Assembly (NCBI GenBank): GCA_021852245.1
Contig: JAJZNY010000442.1
Span: 1-14,625, forward strand
Direction of reading: 5' to 3'
DNA: 14,625 nucleotides
Source of the DNA: Planctomycetota bacterium
Lineage (GTDB): Bacteria; Planctomycetota; Phycisphaerae; WQYP01
Position 1 is the stretch's first letter, and each line of letters starts with the position of its first letter. The notes beneath the pieces are model-generated. The model made no database searches. It was not told the origin of the DNA and worked only from the letters and a program-made list of their open reading frames with translations. The translations under genes and the position numbers were made by a program. Shown piece after piece: positions 8,261 to 14,625 of the stretch.

Positions 8261-8991
8261 GCTTGACCTTTCGCGGCGAAGGTGGCCGGAGGAAATTTAA
8301 TATTGATCCGCGTACCGGAGAACCAGTAGTTGATGGTGCCCTGCGGGGACAGGACTTCAAGAGCCGCAAGGAAGCCGGTCTTCCGATTCACAAACAGTTC
8401 GATCTGCTTCACATAGCGACGAAACATCTTATTTGTGGGTGTGATGCTGAACGCGGCGATCGGGATAGGGGTAAGCGAAACATATCGACGATCACGCGCG
8501 GGAGGCTGAGGCAGGGGTGCGGAAAGAATTTTAATCTTTCCTGCGTGCAGGGTGTGTTTTTTTAGTTTGTTCAGGCTGCTGAGGTATTTCATGATCGGCG
8601 CAATTTCAGGTGATCGGGCGGCGTGGATGATGCGCCAAGGCTTGCCATGGGTTTTGGATTCAATCGTATCATGGCGAAGGAGATAAACCGTCTCAACAGG
8701 CCAATCGACCTGATATCTCATTTTGTCTGGTGCCAGCATTAACTTGCCGCCACTTTCAAAACCGTGTTTTAAGAGCGGAGATTTTTGGTAGCAGAGGAAG
8801 CGGGTCTGAAGGGTATGCCAATGGGTTTTATGCAACAGGCGGATTAGCAATGATGCGGGATTGTGTGCTGGGGGTTTGCCCGCCGCTGGTGTGCCCCAGG
8901 CCGATTCAATGAATGACAGCGCTATGGTAGCCGTGAATACCAGAGTAATCGTCACCGCGACGCGGTGGTCGTTCATGTTCCGTCGAACCAT
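8257..8991 (-). CDS. LolA-like periplasmic outer-membrane carrier protein
   Basis: This protein of about 244 residues has an N-terminal signal peptide, with a hydrophobic stretch VAVTITLVFTATIALSF and probable cleavage after SAWG. Residues about 45-240 resemble the LolA-like family (COG2834 type): FLCYQKSPLLKHGFESGGKL near the mature N-terminus matches the family pattern of an F-x-Q/K-x-K run, then a large-side-chain segment, then G-x-L, followed by MRYQVDWPVETVYLL in the position of the usual F-x-W sheet. Family members carry lipids or lipoproteins across the periplasm. Those next to MMPL exporters are thought to receive the exported product. Its stop overlaps the exporter start by 4 nt (GTGA), so the two are translationally coupled. 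The start is uncertain: GTG 8994, ATG 8991 and ATG 8976 are all possible, none has a strong ribosome-binding site, and all leave a usable signal peptide. Sequence similarity to true LolA is low, so the family call is moderate. Confidence 0.75.
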   Translation of the reverse strand: MVRRNMNDHRVAVTITLVFTATIALSFIESAWGTPAAGKPPAHNPASLLIRLLHKTHWHTLQTRFLCYQKSPLLKHGFESGGKLMLAPDKMRYQVDWPVETVYLLRHDTIESKTHGKPWRIIHAARSPEIAPIMKYLSSLNKLKKHTLHAGKIKILSAPLPQPPARDRRYVSLTPIPIAAFSITPTNKMFRRYVKQIELFVNRKTGFLAALEVLSPQGTINYWFSGTRINIKFPPATFAAKGQA

Positions 8992-9557
8992 CACGGCGTA
9001 AATTCTACCGCGATATCCGCACAGCAGCTTATATTTCAGCTTTACCTGAGGAGAGGCAATTCGTTCCGTCGAGGGACGCCATCTAAATATCAGAATAATC
9101 CCCGTCTAAGCCAGAGATCACCGAACGCATTGAAGGTGGATTATCAGATCGGCGAACTGATCACAAACCGAATAACTGCGGAGGAAAGAACGCGAAGAGT
9201 GTTTTCTATACACCGAATCCGTAAAAACATCGCAGTTCCGACAACCATCTCCAGAAGTTATACCGAAAACTCACAGAGTGATAATACGTCTTGTGCGGGC
9301 AGTGCCGAACTCTCTTATCGAGCTATATTGCGCGATGGAGTGGGACTGGAAGTTACGGATTCGGGCAGGGTGCCGAACCTGGCCTCGAGCTCCTCCAGGG
9401 ATTTGCCCTTGGTTTCCGGTGCCAAGGGGGTACATCGAGGCCGAGTAACCCGCCATGCCAGATCGGCACGAAAGGGGAAATTTCAAGTGGCGGATCGGCC
9501 CGGACGGTGCAATAATCAGGTGCGCCGTGATTTTGATTGATGTGGAGACCTTCCGCC
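8992..9557. other. 566-bp divergent intergenic region with a gene relic
   Basis: This region separates the minus-strand exporter unit from the plus-strand ABC importer and must contain the promoters of both. It is more AT-rich than the coding DNA (27 G/C of 60 in 9001-9060). No intact gene was found. The long plus-strand open frame over 8965-9540 has no family character and is partly antisense to the MFS relic. On the minus strand, TTGCCT around 9054-9059 and A/T-rich AAATATAAG about 17 nt further on might be a promoter for the LolA-like gene, but the match is poor. No clear promoter for the importer was recognised. The relic occupies 9315-9422. Confidence 0.55.
9315..9422 (-). pseudogene. 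Relic of the C-terminus of an MFS sugar porter
   Basis: The minus strand encodes APETKGKSLEELEARFG followed by 18 more residues and a TAA at 9315-9317. The segment PETKGKSLEELE is the near-invariant cytoplasmic C-terminal signature of MFS sugar porters (the XylE and GLUT type), found just after the last TM helix. Here no TM helix precedes it: the same frame reads hydrophilic residues upstream and meets a stop at 9483-9485, with no start codon in between. The other two frames do not resume a TM helix either. It is therefore the leftover tail of a porter gene whose body was lost, possibly when the ABC importer operon at 9558 onward arrived. The upstream edge of the relic cannot be fixed exactly. 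Confidence 0.75.
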
Positions 9558-10583
9558 ATGACCATTCCAACCAACAGCCGTGTGATGCGGACGTGCCAGA
9601 GCAATCGGCCAGTTTATCCATTCTTCGTCCTGATCTCGCTGGCGGTTTTTCTCATCGGCATTCCAGCGGTGCAGGGGCGGGTCTTCAGGATGGCCTTCAT
9701 ATGCTCGGGATCGATCACCGACGGGGGTTGGAATCAGGATGGTCGCGATGCCGCTGTGAAGGTTGCCAAAGCACTGCACGCGAAGCTTTCGGTCCTTGAA
9801 CATGTAACGCCCATCCGGGCGACGAGCATCATGCGTGACTTCTGCCGACGCCATTACGGACTGATCATCGGCCACGGGTATGAATTTCTGATTCCCGCGA
9901 CTCAGGTGGCACGGATGACCACGCACACGCGGTTTGCCATCAGCGGCGCGGACAAAGTGGAACCGGGCGTGACCACGATGAATTTCGATCTCACGCAACC
10001 GTCTTATGAACTCGGAGCGCTGGCGGCCATGATCTCGCGGACCGGGAAAATCGGCTTTATCGGCGGAGAGGCGATTCCCTCAGTTGAAGCGTGCTACAAA
10101 GGATTCAAAGCCGGTGCCCGCGCGGTGAATCCGAAGATTCGCGTGGCCCAGGCCTATACCAGTTGGGATCAGGTGGGACTTTCAAAGACGCAGGCCCAAG
10201 CCTTTATCCAGCAGGGGGTGGATGTGATCTATCAGAATGTGGATGCGGCCAGCCAGGGGGTTTTTGAAGCGGTCAAATCGGCAGATCGAAGACATCCGGG
10301 CCATCCGGTTTATGTTTTCGGCTGCAACGGAAATCAAAATAATAATCCCACCTGCAGCCGCTATACACTCGCCAGTGCCGTAATTCGACTGGATCGGGCC
10401 TTCATGCATGTCGCGATTCTTGCCAAAGCGGGAAAACTCAAGGCCGGCGTCATTAATGAAACCATGGCCAATCATGTGTGTATTGTTGTCTTGAATCCGA
10501 AGTTGCTCGGCCGGGTCATTACGCCCGCCATGGAGCATCGACTTGCTGTGATCCGCAAACACCTGCTGGCGGCTAAATCATAG
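9558..10583 (+). CDS. BMP/PnrA-family substrate-binding protein of a nucleoside ABC importer
   Basis: This 341-residue periplasmic binding protein belongs to the Basic Membrane Protein (PnrA/Med) family, which binds nucleosides or related ligands for the ABC proteins encoded downstream. After a signal peptide (hydrophobic residues 21-36, probable cleavage after AVQG at 40) comes the family opening FICSGSITDGGWNQDGRDAA (47-66), corresponding to the D-x-x-[FW]-N ligand loop. Further matches are GLIIGHGYEF, GKIGFIGGEAIPSVEACYKGFKAG, DVIYQNVDAASQGVFEA and ASAVIRLDRAF. There is no lipobox Cys after the hydrophobic segment, so it should be a soluble periplasmic protein. ATG 9558 is chosen because GGAGA lies about 9 nt upstream; TTG 9537 and ATG 9540 lie before that site, and ATG 9585 has none. 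The ATPase gene starts 34 bp downstream, so this is the first gene of the operon. The exact ligand is inferred from the family. Confidence 0.9.
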   Translation: MTIPTNSRVMRTCQSNRPVYPFFVLISLAVFLIGIPAVQGRVFRMAFICSGSITDGGWNQDGRDAAVKVAKALHAKLSVLEHVTPIRATSIMRDFCRRHYGLIIGHGYEFLIPATQVARMTTHTRFAISGADKVEPGVTTMNFDLTQPSYELGALAAMISRTGKIGFIGGEAIPSVEACYKGFKAGARAVNPKIRVAQAYTSWDQVGLSKTQAQAFIQQGVDVIYQNVDAASQGVFEAVKSADRRHPGHPVYVFGCNGNQNNNPTCSRYTLASAVIRLDRAFMHVAILAKAGKLKAGVINETMANHVCIVVLNPKLLGRVITPAMEHRLAVIRKHLLAAKS

Positions 10584-10617
10584 CCTTCGGGCGCCGAGTT
10601 ATGGGTTTGGAGTCTTC

Positions 10618-12201
10618 ATGTCGCCATTGCTGGAACTGATCCGGATCACCCGCCGCTTCGGCAACCTTACGGCGCTGAGCGAGGTGAGCCTGCGGGTGAA
10701 TGCCGGAGAGGTGTTCGGCATTCTCGGCGAAAATGGAGCGGGAAAGTCTACCTTGATGCATCTTCTCGCCGGGGCACTGCAGCCGAATTCAGGTCAGATT
10801 CTGCTGGAGGGGCAAAACGTTGTGATACCCTCGCCCCGCCGTGCATTTGAACTCGGTATCGGCATGGTATATCAACATTTTAAGCTGGTCGGTACTCAGA
10901 CCGGGATGGAAAATCTGGCCTTGTTTGCACCCGGGGGCTGGTGGCGAGGCGTTTCCGCAGAGGTTCGACAAACGGCGGACCGGTGGCGGACGGAGCTGAA
11001 TTGGAATGTGGAAATGCACCGGCCGGTGGAGCGACTGAGTGTCAGCGAGCAGCAGCGGATTGAGATCATCAAAGCGCTCTCGCTGGGTGGGAGACTGCTG
11101 ATACTTGATGAGCCGACCGCCGCACTGACACCGTCGCAGGTGGATTCGCTTCTGTCCACGGTTCGGCAACTGGCGGAGCGGGGACTGACGGTTCTGCTGG
11201 TGAGTCATAAACTTGCTGAGATAAAAAGCGTCTGTGACCGCATCATGATTCTGCGCCAGGGACGGATGACGCTGGAGGCGGCGGCGGACGCGGTTTCGAC
11301 GTCAGAGATCATCACGGCAATGATCGGAAAGGACATTTCGCTGCCGACTGCAGCTCGAGGACGGCAGGGAGGGCGGAGTGTTTTGGAACTTGAGCACGCA
11401 GAACCCAAGCACAGGGGACGACATTCATTTGACCGAGGTGGTTCCGTATTGAAAGCGGCATCACTTCGCGTCAATGCCGGAGAAATTGTGGGAATCTGCG
11501 GCGTGGAGGGGAGTGGACAGATTGAACTCTCGGCAATCCTGACCGACGAAACTCGTGCTGCGGGCCGACTTGTGATTGACGGCATTCCGCTGACCAAATC
11601 CGGAGCTCGACGACATTTGAAAGACATCGGCGTCATACCGGCGGACAGGCAGAAAGAGGGGCTGATATTAACTTGGTCGATTCATAATAATCTGGCGCTT
11701 AAAGCGCATGACCGGCGGCCGTTTTCCCGCTGGGGCATTCTTCGGCGCCGACGATGGTCGGAAACTCATGAAAGAATTAAGCGACAGTTTGACATTCGCG
11801 CCGGTGATTTGCGCATGCCGGTCGCTGGACTATCCGGTGGAAATCAGCAGAAGGTGATCGTCGCCCGGGAATTGGAGCTCAAGCCGAATTTTCTGCTGGC
11901 GATCAATCCCACACGGGGGTTGGATGTCGGGGCTGCGGCATTTGTCATGCAGCAGATGCTCATCGCGCGGGACAGCGGGATGGGGATTCTGCTGATTCAT
12001 GATGATCTGGATGAGTTGTTGCGGCTCAGCGATCGGCTTTATGTGATGTACGCGGGGCACCTGTACGAGACGCCGTGGCCGAATGCGACGCGCCGCCAGA
12101 TCGGAGCGTGGATGCTGGGAAACGATTTGGATCAAATCCGCAGCGGTCCGCATGGAGATGACGGACTCCCTGACCGCAGAAACGGCCCGGTGCAAACTTG
12201 A
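10618..12201 (+). CDS. Double-NBD ABC ATPase of the BMP-type nucleoside importer
   Basis: This 527-residue ATPase has two fused nucleotide-binding domains, as in the sugar/nucleoside CUT2-like class. NBD1 is complete: Walker A GENGAGKST (37-45), Q-loop Gln86, signature LSVSEQQRIE (140-149), Walker B LLILDEP (160-166) and His197. NBD2 has the degenerate Walker A GVEGSGQIE (295-303), without Lys and Ser/Thr, an intact signature LSGGNQQ (405-411), and the altered Walker B stretch LLAINPTRGLDVGA (426-439), where Asn-Pro replaces Asp-Glu. This asymmetry is normal for the family, so the protein is not damaged; one composite site is expected to hydrolyse ATP. ATG 10618 has GGAG 5 nt upstream. The stop overlaps the TTG of the next permease gene (TTGA), which indicates translational coupling. 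The domain order and neighbours match the Bacillus nupO/yufO type of transporter. Confidence 0.95.
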   Translation: MSPLLELIRITRRFGNLTALSEVSLRVNAGEVFGILGENGAGKSTLMHLLAGALQPNSGQILLEGQNVVIPSPRRAFELGIGMVYQHFKLVGTQTGMENLALFAPGGWWRGVSAEVRQTADRWRTELNWNVEMHRPVERLSVSEQQRIEIIKALSLGGRLLILDEPTAALTPSQVDSLLSTVRQLAERGLTVLLVSHKLAEIKSVCDRIMILRQGRMTLEAAADAVSTSEIITAMIGKDISLPTAARGRQGGRSVLELEHAEPKHRGRHSFDRGGSVLKAASLRVNAGEIVGICGVEGSGQIELSAILTDETRAAGRLVIDGIPLTKSGARRHLKDIGVIPADRQKEGLILTWSIHNNLALKAHDRRPFSRWGILRRRRWSETHERIKRQFDIRAGDLRMPVAGLSGGNQQKVIVARELELKPNFLLAINPTRGLDVGAAAFVMQQMLIARDSGMGILLIHDDLDELLRLSDRLYVMYAGHLYETPWPNATRRQIGAWMLGNDLDQIRSGPHGDDGLPDRRNGPVQT

Positions 12202-13310
12202 AAGGTGTGCGACTCCGGATGCCCTCGCTCCAACGCGGCAGAATGTTTCTGCTGGAAATATTATTTACCGTCGGCGGATGTGCGCTGGCGGCCAGCGCAG
12301 TATTGATCCTGCTTGCTCTGATGGGGTTCCCACCCGGTCACATCCTGGAGCTATGGTACCGGGGCGCGGCGGCGGATCGTTACGCTCTGGCGGATACCCT
12401 TACCAAGGCCTGTCCGCTGCTGCTGACCGGACTTGCGGCGGCCATTACATTTCGGGCCGGCGTTTTTAATATCGGAGCGCAGGGACAACTGCTGGTCGGA
12501 GCGGCCATGGCGGTGGCCATGAGCACGAGGCTGCTGAGTCCGCACACCCCCCCACTGCCAGGCATCACGATGTGCCTTTTCGCCGGAGCCATCGCCGGTG
12601 CCGCATGGGGATTGCTCGCCAGCATATTGGAATTGTGGCGCAAGGTGCCGGTGGTTCTATCCACGATCTTGCTGAATTTCACCGCCCTTTACGCGGTGAA
12701 AATACTTCTGCACAGTTATCTGCAGGCACACGGTACATCTGCTCCGCAAAGTTCGCAGATTCCGCCCCATTTCTGTCTGCCGGTGATGATGAAATACACT
12801 TCGCTGCATATTGGAGTTCTGATCGCGGCGGCCATTGCTGTGGTGGCGGAGTTCGTGCAGGTTATGACCGTATTCGGATTTCAGACCACCGCCATCGGAC
12901 TCAACGAAGCGGCTTCGCGGCTCGTGGGTATTCCGGTTGCGGCTCGTCAGATTCATACCATGCTGATTGGAGCCGGATGTGCGGGCCTGGCCGGGGCAAT
13001 TCAGATTTTGGGCGTTGCCCATTTCATGACGGCGAAGATCGGTAATTACGGCTACGCGGGGATTGCGGTGGCTCTGCTGGGACGGCTCGATCCGATAGGT
13101 GTGGCGGTGGCGGCGCTGTTTTTTGGTGCGCTCGACGCCGGGGCTCAGCGGGCGGAGGAGAGCAGCATCGGATTGCCGCATGAAACCGCCAATATCATCA
13201 AGGCCGTCATTATTCTCGCGATGCTGATGATCGGAGCGTGGTCGATGCGACGGACATTGCGCAGCGGCCTGTGGCAACCGCGCACCCCTGAAACAGGAGA
13301 TGGCGCCTGA
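12198..13310 (+). CDS. First permease of the nucleoside ABC importer
   Basis: This protein of up to 370 residues belongs to the BPD_transp_2 (LivH/RbsC-like) permease family, inner-membrane subunits that pair with a second permease and the double ATPase. About eight to ten hydrophobic segments are visible, the first near 17-42. The signature FRAGVFNIGAQGQLLVGA (85-102) is typical of the nucleoside branch, and the cytoplasmic loop GLNEAASRLVGIPV (234-247) is the probable contact with the ATPase. AVALLGRLDPIGVAVAALFFG (290-310) is also characteristic. TTG 12198 overlaps the ATPase stop and would allow re-initiation, but it has no ribosome-binding site. ATG 12219, with GAAAGG 13 nt before it, and GTG 12207 are alternatives; all precede the first TM helix, so the mature function is unaffected. 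The stop at 13308-13310 overlaps the start of the second permease. Confidence 0.9.
   Translation: MKGVRLRMPSLQRGRMFLLEILFTVGGCALAASAVLILLALMGFPPGHILELWYRGAAADRYALADTLTKACPLLLTGLAAAITFRAGVFNIGAQGQLLVGAAMAVAMSTRLLSPHTPPLPGITMCLFAGAIAGAAWGLLASILELWRKVPVVLSTILLNFTALYAVKILLHSYLQAHGTSAPQSSQIPPHFCLPVMMKYTSLHIGVLIAAAIAVVAEFVQVMTVFGFQTTAIGLNEAASRLVGIPVAARQIHTMLIGAGCAGLAGAIQILGVAHFMTAKIGNYGYAGIAVALLGRLDPIGVAVAALFFGALDAGAQRAEESSIGLPHETANIIKAVIILAMLMIGAWSMRRTLRSGLWQPRTPETGDGA
13295..13300 (+). promoter_or_regulatory. Ribosome-binding site for the CTG start of the second permease
   Basis: AGGAGA lies inside the last codons of the first permease gene, 6 nt before CTG at 13307. It is the strongest Shine-Dalgarno match in the importer operon. 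No ATG, GTG or TTG in the permease frame lies within range: the first ATG in frame is 13364, 63 nt away. The ATG at 13300-13302 overlaps the site and is in another frame. The spacing decides the start choice for the next gene. Confidence 0.65.
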
Positions 13311-14284
13311 GCATTTCACTACCGACTTTTCTTTTCAGGGAGACGATCAGTGCCGCCGCACCGATGGTGCTTGCCGGTCTCGGAGAACTTACGGCGGAAC
13401 TTACGGGCGTGATCGACATCGGCATTGAGGGGATCATGCTTTCGGGAGCATTGGCCGCGTTTCTGGCGTCGTTTGCGTCCGGTCATGGAATGATCGGTCT
13501 GCTGGCGGGAATCCTCTCCGGAATCGTCATGGCGGGCATATTTGCCATAACCTGCATCGGCATGGGCGCGGATCAGATCGTGGTTGGGACTGCGATTAAC
13601 CTTCTGGCATTGGGGGCGACGGGAAGCTTCTGGATGCTGTTTCAGAATTGGACACAAAACCACAATCTCGTTATTCACCTCACGCGGAATGAGGCATTCA
13701 ACCGCATACCGATCCTAGGGCTTTCACAGATCGGCTTCGCCGGACCGGCATTATTTGATCAATATGGGCTGGTGTATTTTACCATTCTGCTCTCCGGCGT
13801 TGTCGGCTGGACGCTGAACCGCACCCGGCTGGGATTGGTGATCCGCGGTCTGGGCGACTCCCCCGAGACCTGTGCGGCGGCGGGCATACCGGTAAAACTG
13901 AGTCGGACGCTGGCGACCCTCTTCGCCGGCAGCTGCGCGGGGGCCGCGGGAGCCTATCTGAGCATCATGCAGACGCACAGCTTTGCCCAGAATATGACGG
14001 ATGGAATCGGGTTTGTGGTGCTGTCTCTCGTGATTTTCGGGCGTTGGACGGTTTGGGGATTGATCGGCGGCTGCATTCTGTTTGGAGCCATTAACAGCCT
14101 GCAGCAGACCCTGCAGACCGCACGCTACACGAGCCATTCGACGTTTCTCCACGCCATGCGGCATCTGCCGTTTGAGCTTTTCCAGATGTTGCCGTATCTG
14201 GCCGCTCTTGTTGCGCTGGCCATTTTCGCGGGCAGTCGGCCGGGCCCCAAATATCTTGGGAAAAACTGGCAACCGGATGCCTGA
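13307..14284 (+). CDS. Second permease of the nucleoside ABC importer, probable CTG start
   Basis: This 325-residue BPD_transp_2 permease is the partner of the first permease. The family signature GVIDIGIEGIMLSGA (34-48) and the loop GLGDSPETCAAAGIPV are clear, and about eight hydrophobic segments follow. The first ATG in frame (13364) would begin inside the conserved segment SAAAPMVLAGLGEL, where homologues have a preceding helix. The frame is open upstream to a stop at 13289-13291, and residues FLFRETISAAAP encoded there fit the missing N-terminus. In that stretch the only good initiator is CTG 13307, which overlaps the TGA of the first permease (CTGA) and has AGGAGA 6 nt before it. ATT 13313 is a weaker choice. 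The alternative is that the start has been lost by a mutation or sequencing error. It is the last gene of the importer operon and converges on kbl. Confidence 0.88.
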   Translation: MSISLPTFLFRETISAAAPMVLAGLGELTAELTGVIDIGIEGIMLSGALAAFLASFASGHGMIGLLAGILSGIVMAGIFAITCIGMGADQIVVGTAINLLALGATGSFWMLFQNWTQNHNLVIHLTRNEAFNRIPILGLSQIGFAGPALFDQYGLVYFTILLSGVVGWTLNRTRLGLVIRGLGDSPETCAAAGIPVKLSRTLATLFAGSCAGAAGAYLSIMQTHSFAQNMTDGIGFVVLSLVIFGRWTVWGLIGGCILFGAINSLQQTLQTARYTSHSTFLHAMRHLPFELFQMLPYLAALVALAIFAGSRPGPKYLGKNWQPDA

Positions 14285-14372
14285 GGGCGTGCGTGCAAGC
14301 GGGATAAAGAGGCATTTTGGAATCTGGGTGGTCCTCTTCCGGATGAGTCCTTTTCGGCGTACCCACCCCTCT

Positions 14373-14412
14373 GCCACGCTGGCTGGCCAAATCGGCCCGG
14401 TGGCCTCGTGGC
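14373..14412. terminator. Possible stem-loop between the convergent importer operon and kbl
   Basis: GCCACG at 14373-14378 pairs exactly with CGTGGC at 14407-14412, and GGCC at 14385-14388 can pair with GGCC at 14402-14405 inside it. An alternative hairpin, GGCCT (14402-14406) with AGGCC (14414-14418) around a 7-nt loop, overlaps it. The position between two converging genes suits a bidirectional transcription end, but neither strand shows a T-run after the stem, so this is not a canonical intrinsic terminator. Nothing else was recognised in 14285-14442. Confidence 0.25.
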
Positions 14413-14442
14413 AAGGCCCCCCCCTGCCGCACCGCGTCAAAA

Positions 14443-14625
14443 TCATTTTTCCGTTTCGCTTCGCGCGGAAATAAAAGCCGCTATCGCCCGCTGCAGGTCG
14501 TCACGACTGTGGGCAGCCGAAACTTGAATCCGGATGCGGGCCTTCCCCATCGGCACAACGGGATAGGCGAAGGCAACGACAAATACGCCCCTTTCGACCA
14601 CCTTGCGGGCCATGTTCACGGCAAG
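14443..14625 (-). CDS. kbl: Glycine C-acetyltransferase (2-amino-3-ketobutyrate CoA ligase), C-terminal 60 residues
   Basis: The minus strand is open from the window edge to a TGA at 14443-14445 and encodes the last 60 residues of Kbl. This PLP-dependent alpha-oxoamine synthase converts 2-amino-3-oxobutyrate and CoA to glycine and acetyl-CoA, in the threonine dehydrogenase pathway. The segment VVAFAYPVVPMGKARIRIQV followed by SAAHSRDDLQRAIAAF is the family C-terminus: the conserved P-V-V-P-x-G-x-A-R-I-R run, then S-A-x-H-[ST]. Related enzymes (KAS such as BioF and ALAS) have a similar layout, but the PVVPxGKARIR and SAAHSRDDL wording favours Kbl. The catalytic lysine and the start lie outside the window. 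It converges with the importer operon, and the partner tdh is not visible. Confidence 0.88.
   Translation of the reverse strand, partial: LAVNMARKVVERGVFVVAFAYPVVPMGKARIRIQVSAAHSRDDLQRAIAAFISARSETEK

Noticed and set aside
8965..9540. Plus-strand open frame of 191 codons in the divergent intergenic region
   Set aside because: It begins antisense to the signal-peptide region of the LolA-like gene, has no recognisable motif or hydrophobic pattern, and its right half is the antisense of the MFS relic.
9558..9700. Lack of a lipobox in the BMP protein as a possible defect
   Set aside because: Diderm members of this family are often soluble periplasmic proteins; the type I signal peptide is sufficient.
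11440..12190. Apparent loss of Walker A Lys and Walker B Asp-Glu in the second half of the ABC ATPase
   Set aside because: This degeneration is typical of the second NBD in nucleoside/CUT2-type ATPases, so it is not evidence of a broken gene.
14082..14474. Open frames of about 113-130 codons on both strands around the end of the second permease
   Set aside because: They overlap the clear permease and kbl frames, have arginine- and proline-rich shadow composition, and lack a ribosome-binding site.

Overview
The window (about 57% GC by eye) comes from a Gram-negative-type bacterium: a LolA-like periplasmic carrier, an RND-type exporter with a large extracytoplasmic tail, and a periplasmic substrate-binding protein with a type I signal peptide all imply a diderm envelope. 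The mix of genes would fit Planctomycetota or a related PVC lineage, but the sequence alone does not settle this. No rRNA, tRNA, CRISPR array, intact mobile element or origin was seen.

Left part, minus strand (1-8991). Reading leftwards there is a tight three-gene unit: a LolA-like carrier (8257-8991), a 1413-residue MMPL/RND exporter fused to a C45-type (penicillin acyltransferase-like) Ntn-hydrolase domain plus a TPR tail (4019-8260), and a PaaK-like adenylate-forming ligase (2726-4000). The first two overlap by a GTGA junction and the third follows after 18 bp. The combination of LolA-like protein, MMPL exporter and acyl-activating ligase resembles the export part of aryl-polyene/dialkylresorcinol (flexirubin-type) lipid-pigment clusters, but no ketosynthase, ACP or ammonia-lyase gene is present here. 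After a 344-bp gap comes hypF (18-2381), whose end is followed by a ribosome-binding site and the first codons of another gene, probably hypC. This part of the window therefore enters a [NiFe]-hydrogenase maturation operon.

Middle (8992-9557). This divergent intergenic region has no intact gene. It contains a decayed 35-codon C-terminus of an MFS sugar porter on the minus strand, ending in a stop at 9315, with no body or start codon.

Right part, plus strand (9558-14284). A complete four-gene BMP-type nucleoside/purine ABC importer lies here: binding protein, double-NBD ATPase and two permeases, with overlapping TTGA and CTGA junctions. The second permease appears to start at a CTG codon. The operon converges on the 3' end of kbl (glycine C-acetyltransferase; 14443-14625, minus), which runs off the window.

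The most unusual object is the exporter-C45-TPR fusion. Its predicted Gly-Cys self-cleavage site would split it into a membrane exporter and a periplasmic acyltransferase/hydrolase. Together with the carrier and the ligase it suggests a system in which an activated acyl or aryl-acyl compound is made in the cytoplasm, pumped out, modified in the periplasm and passed to the outer membrane. This role is inference.
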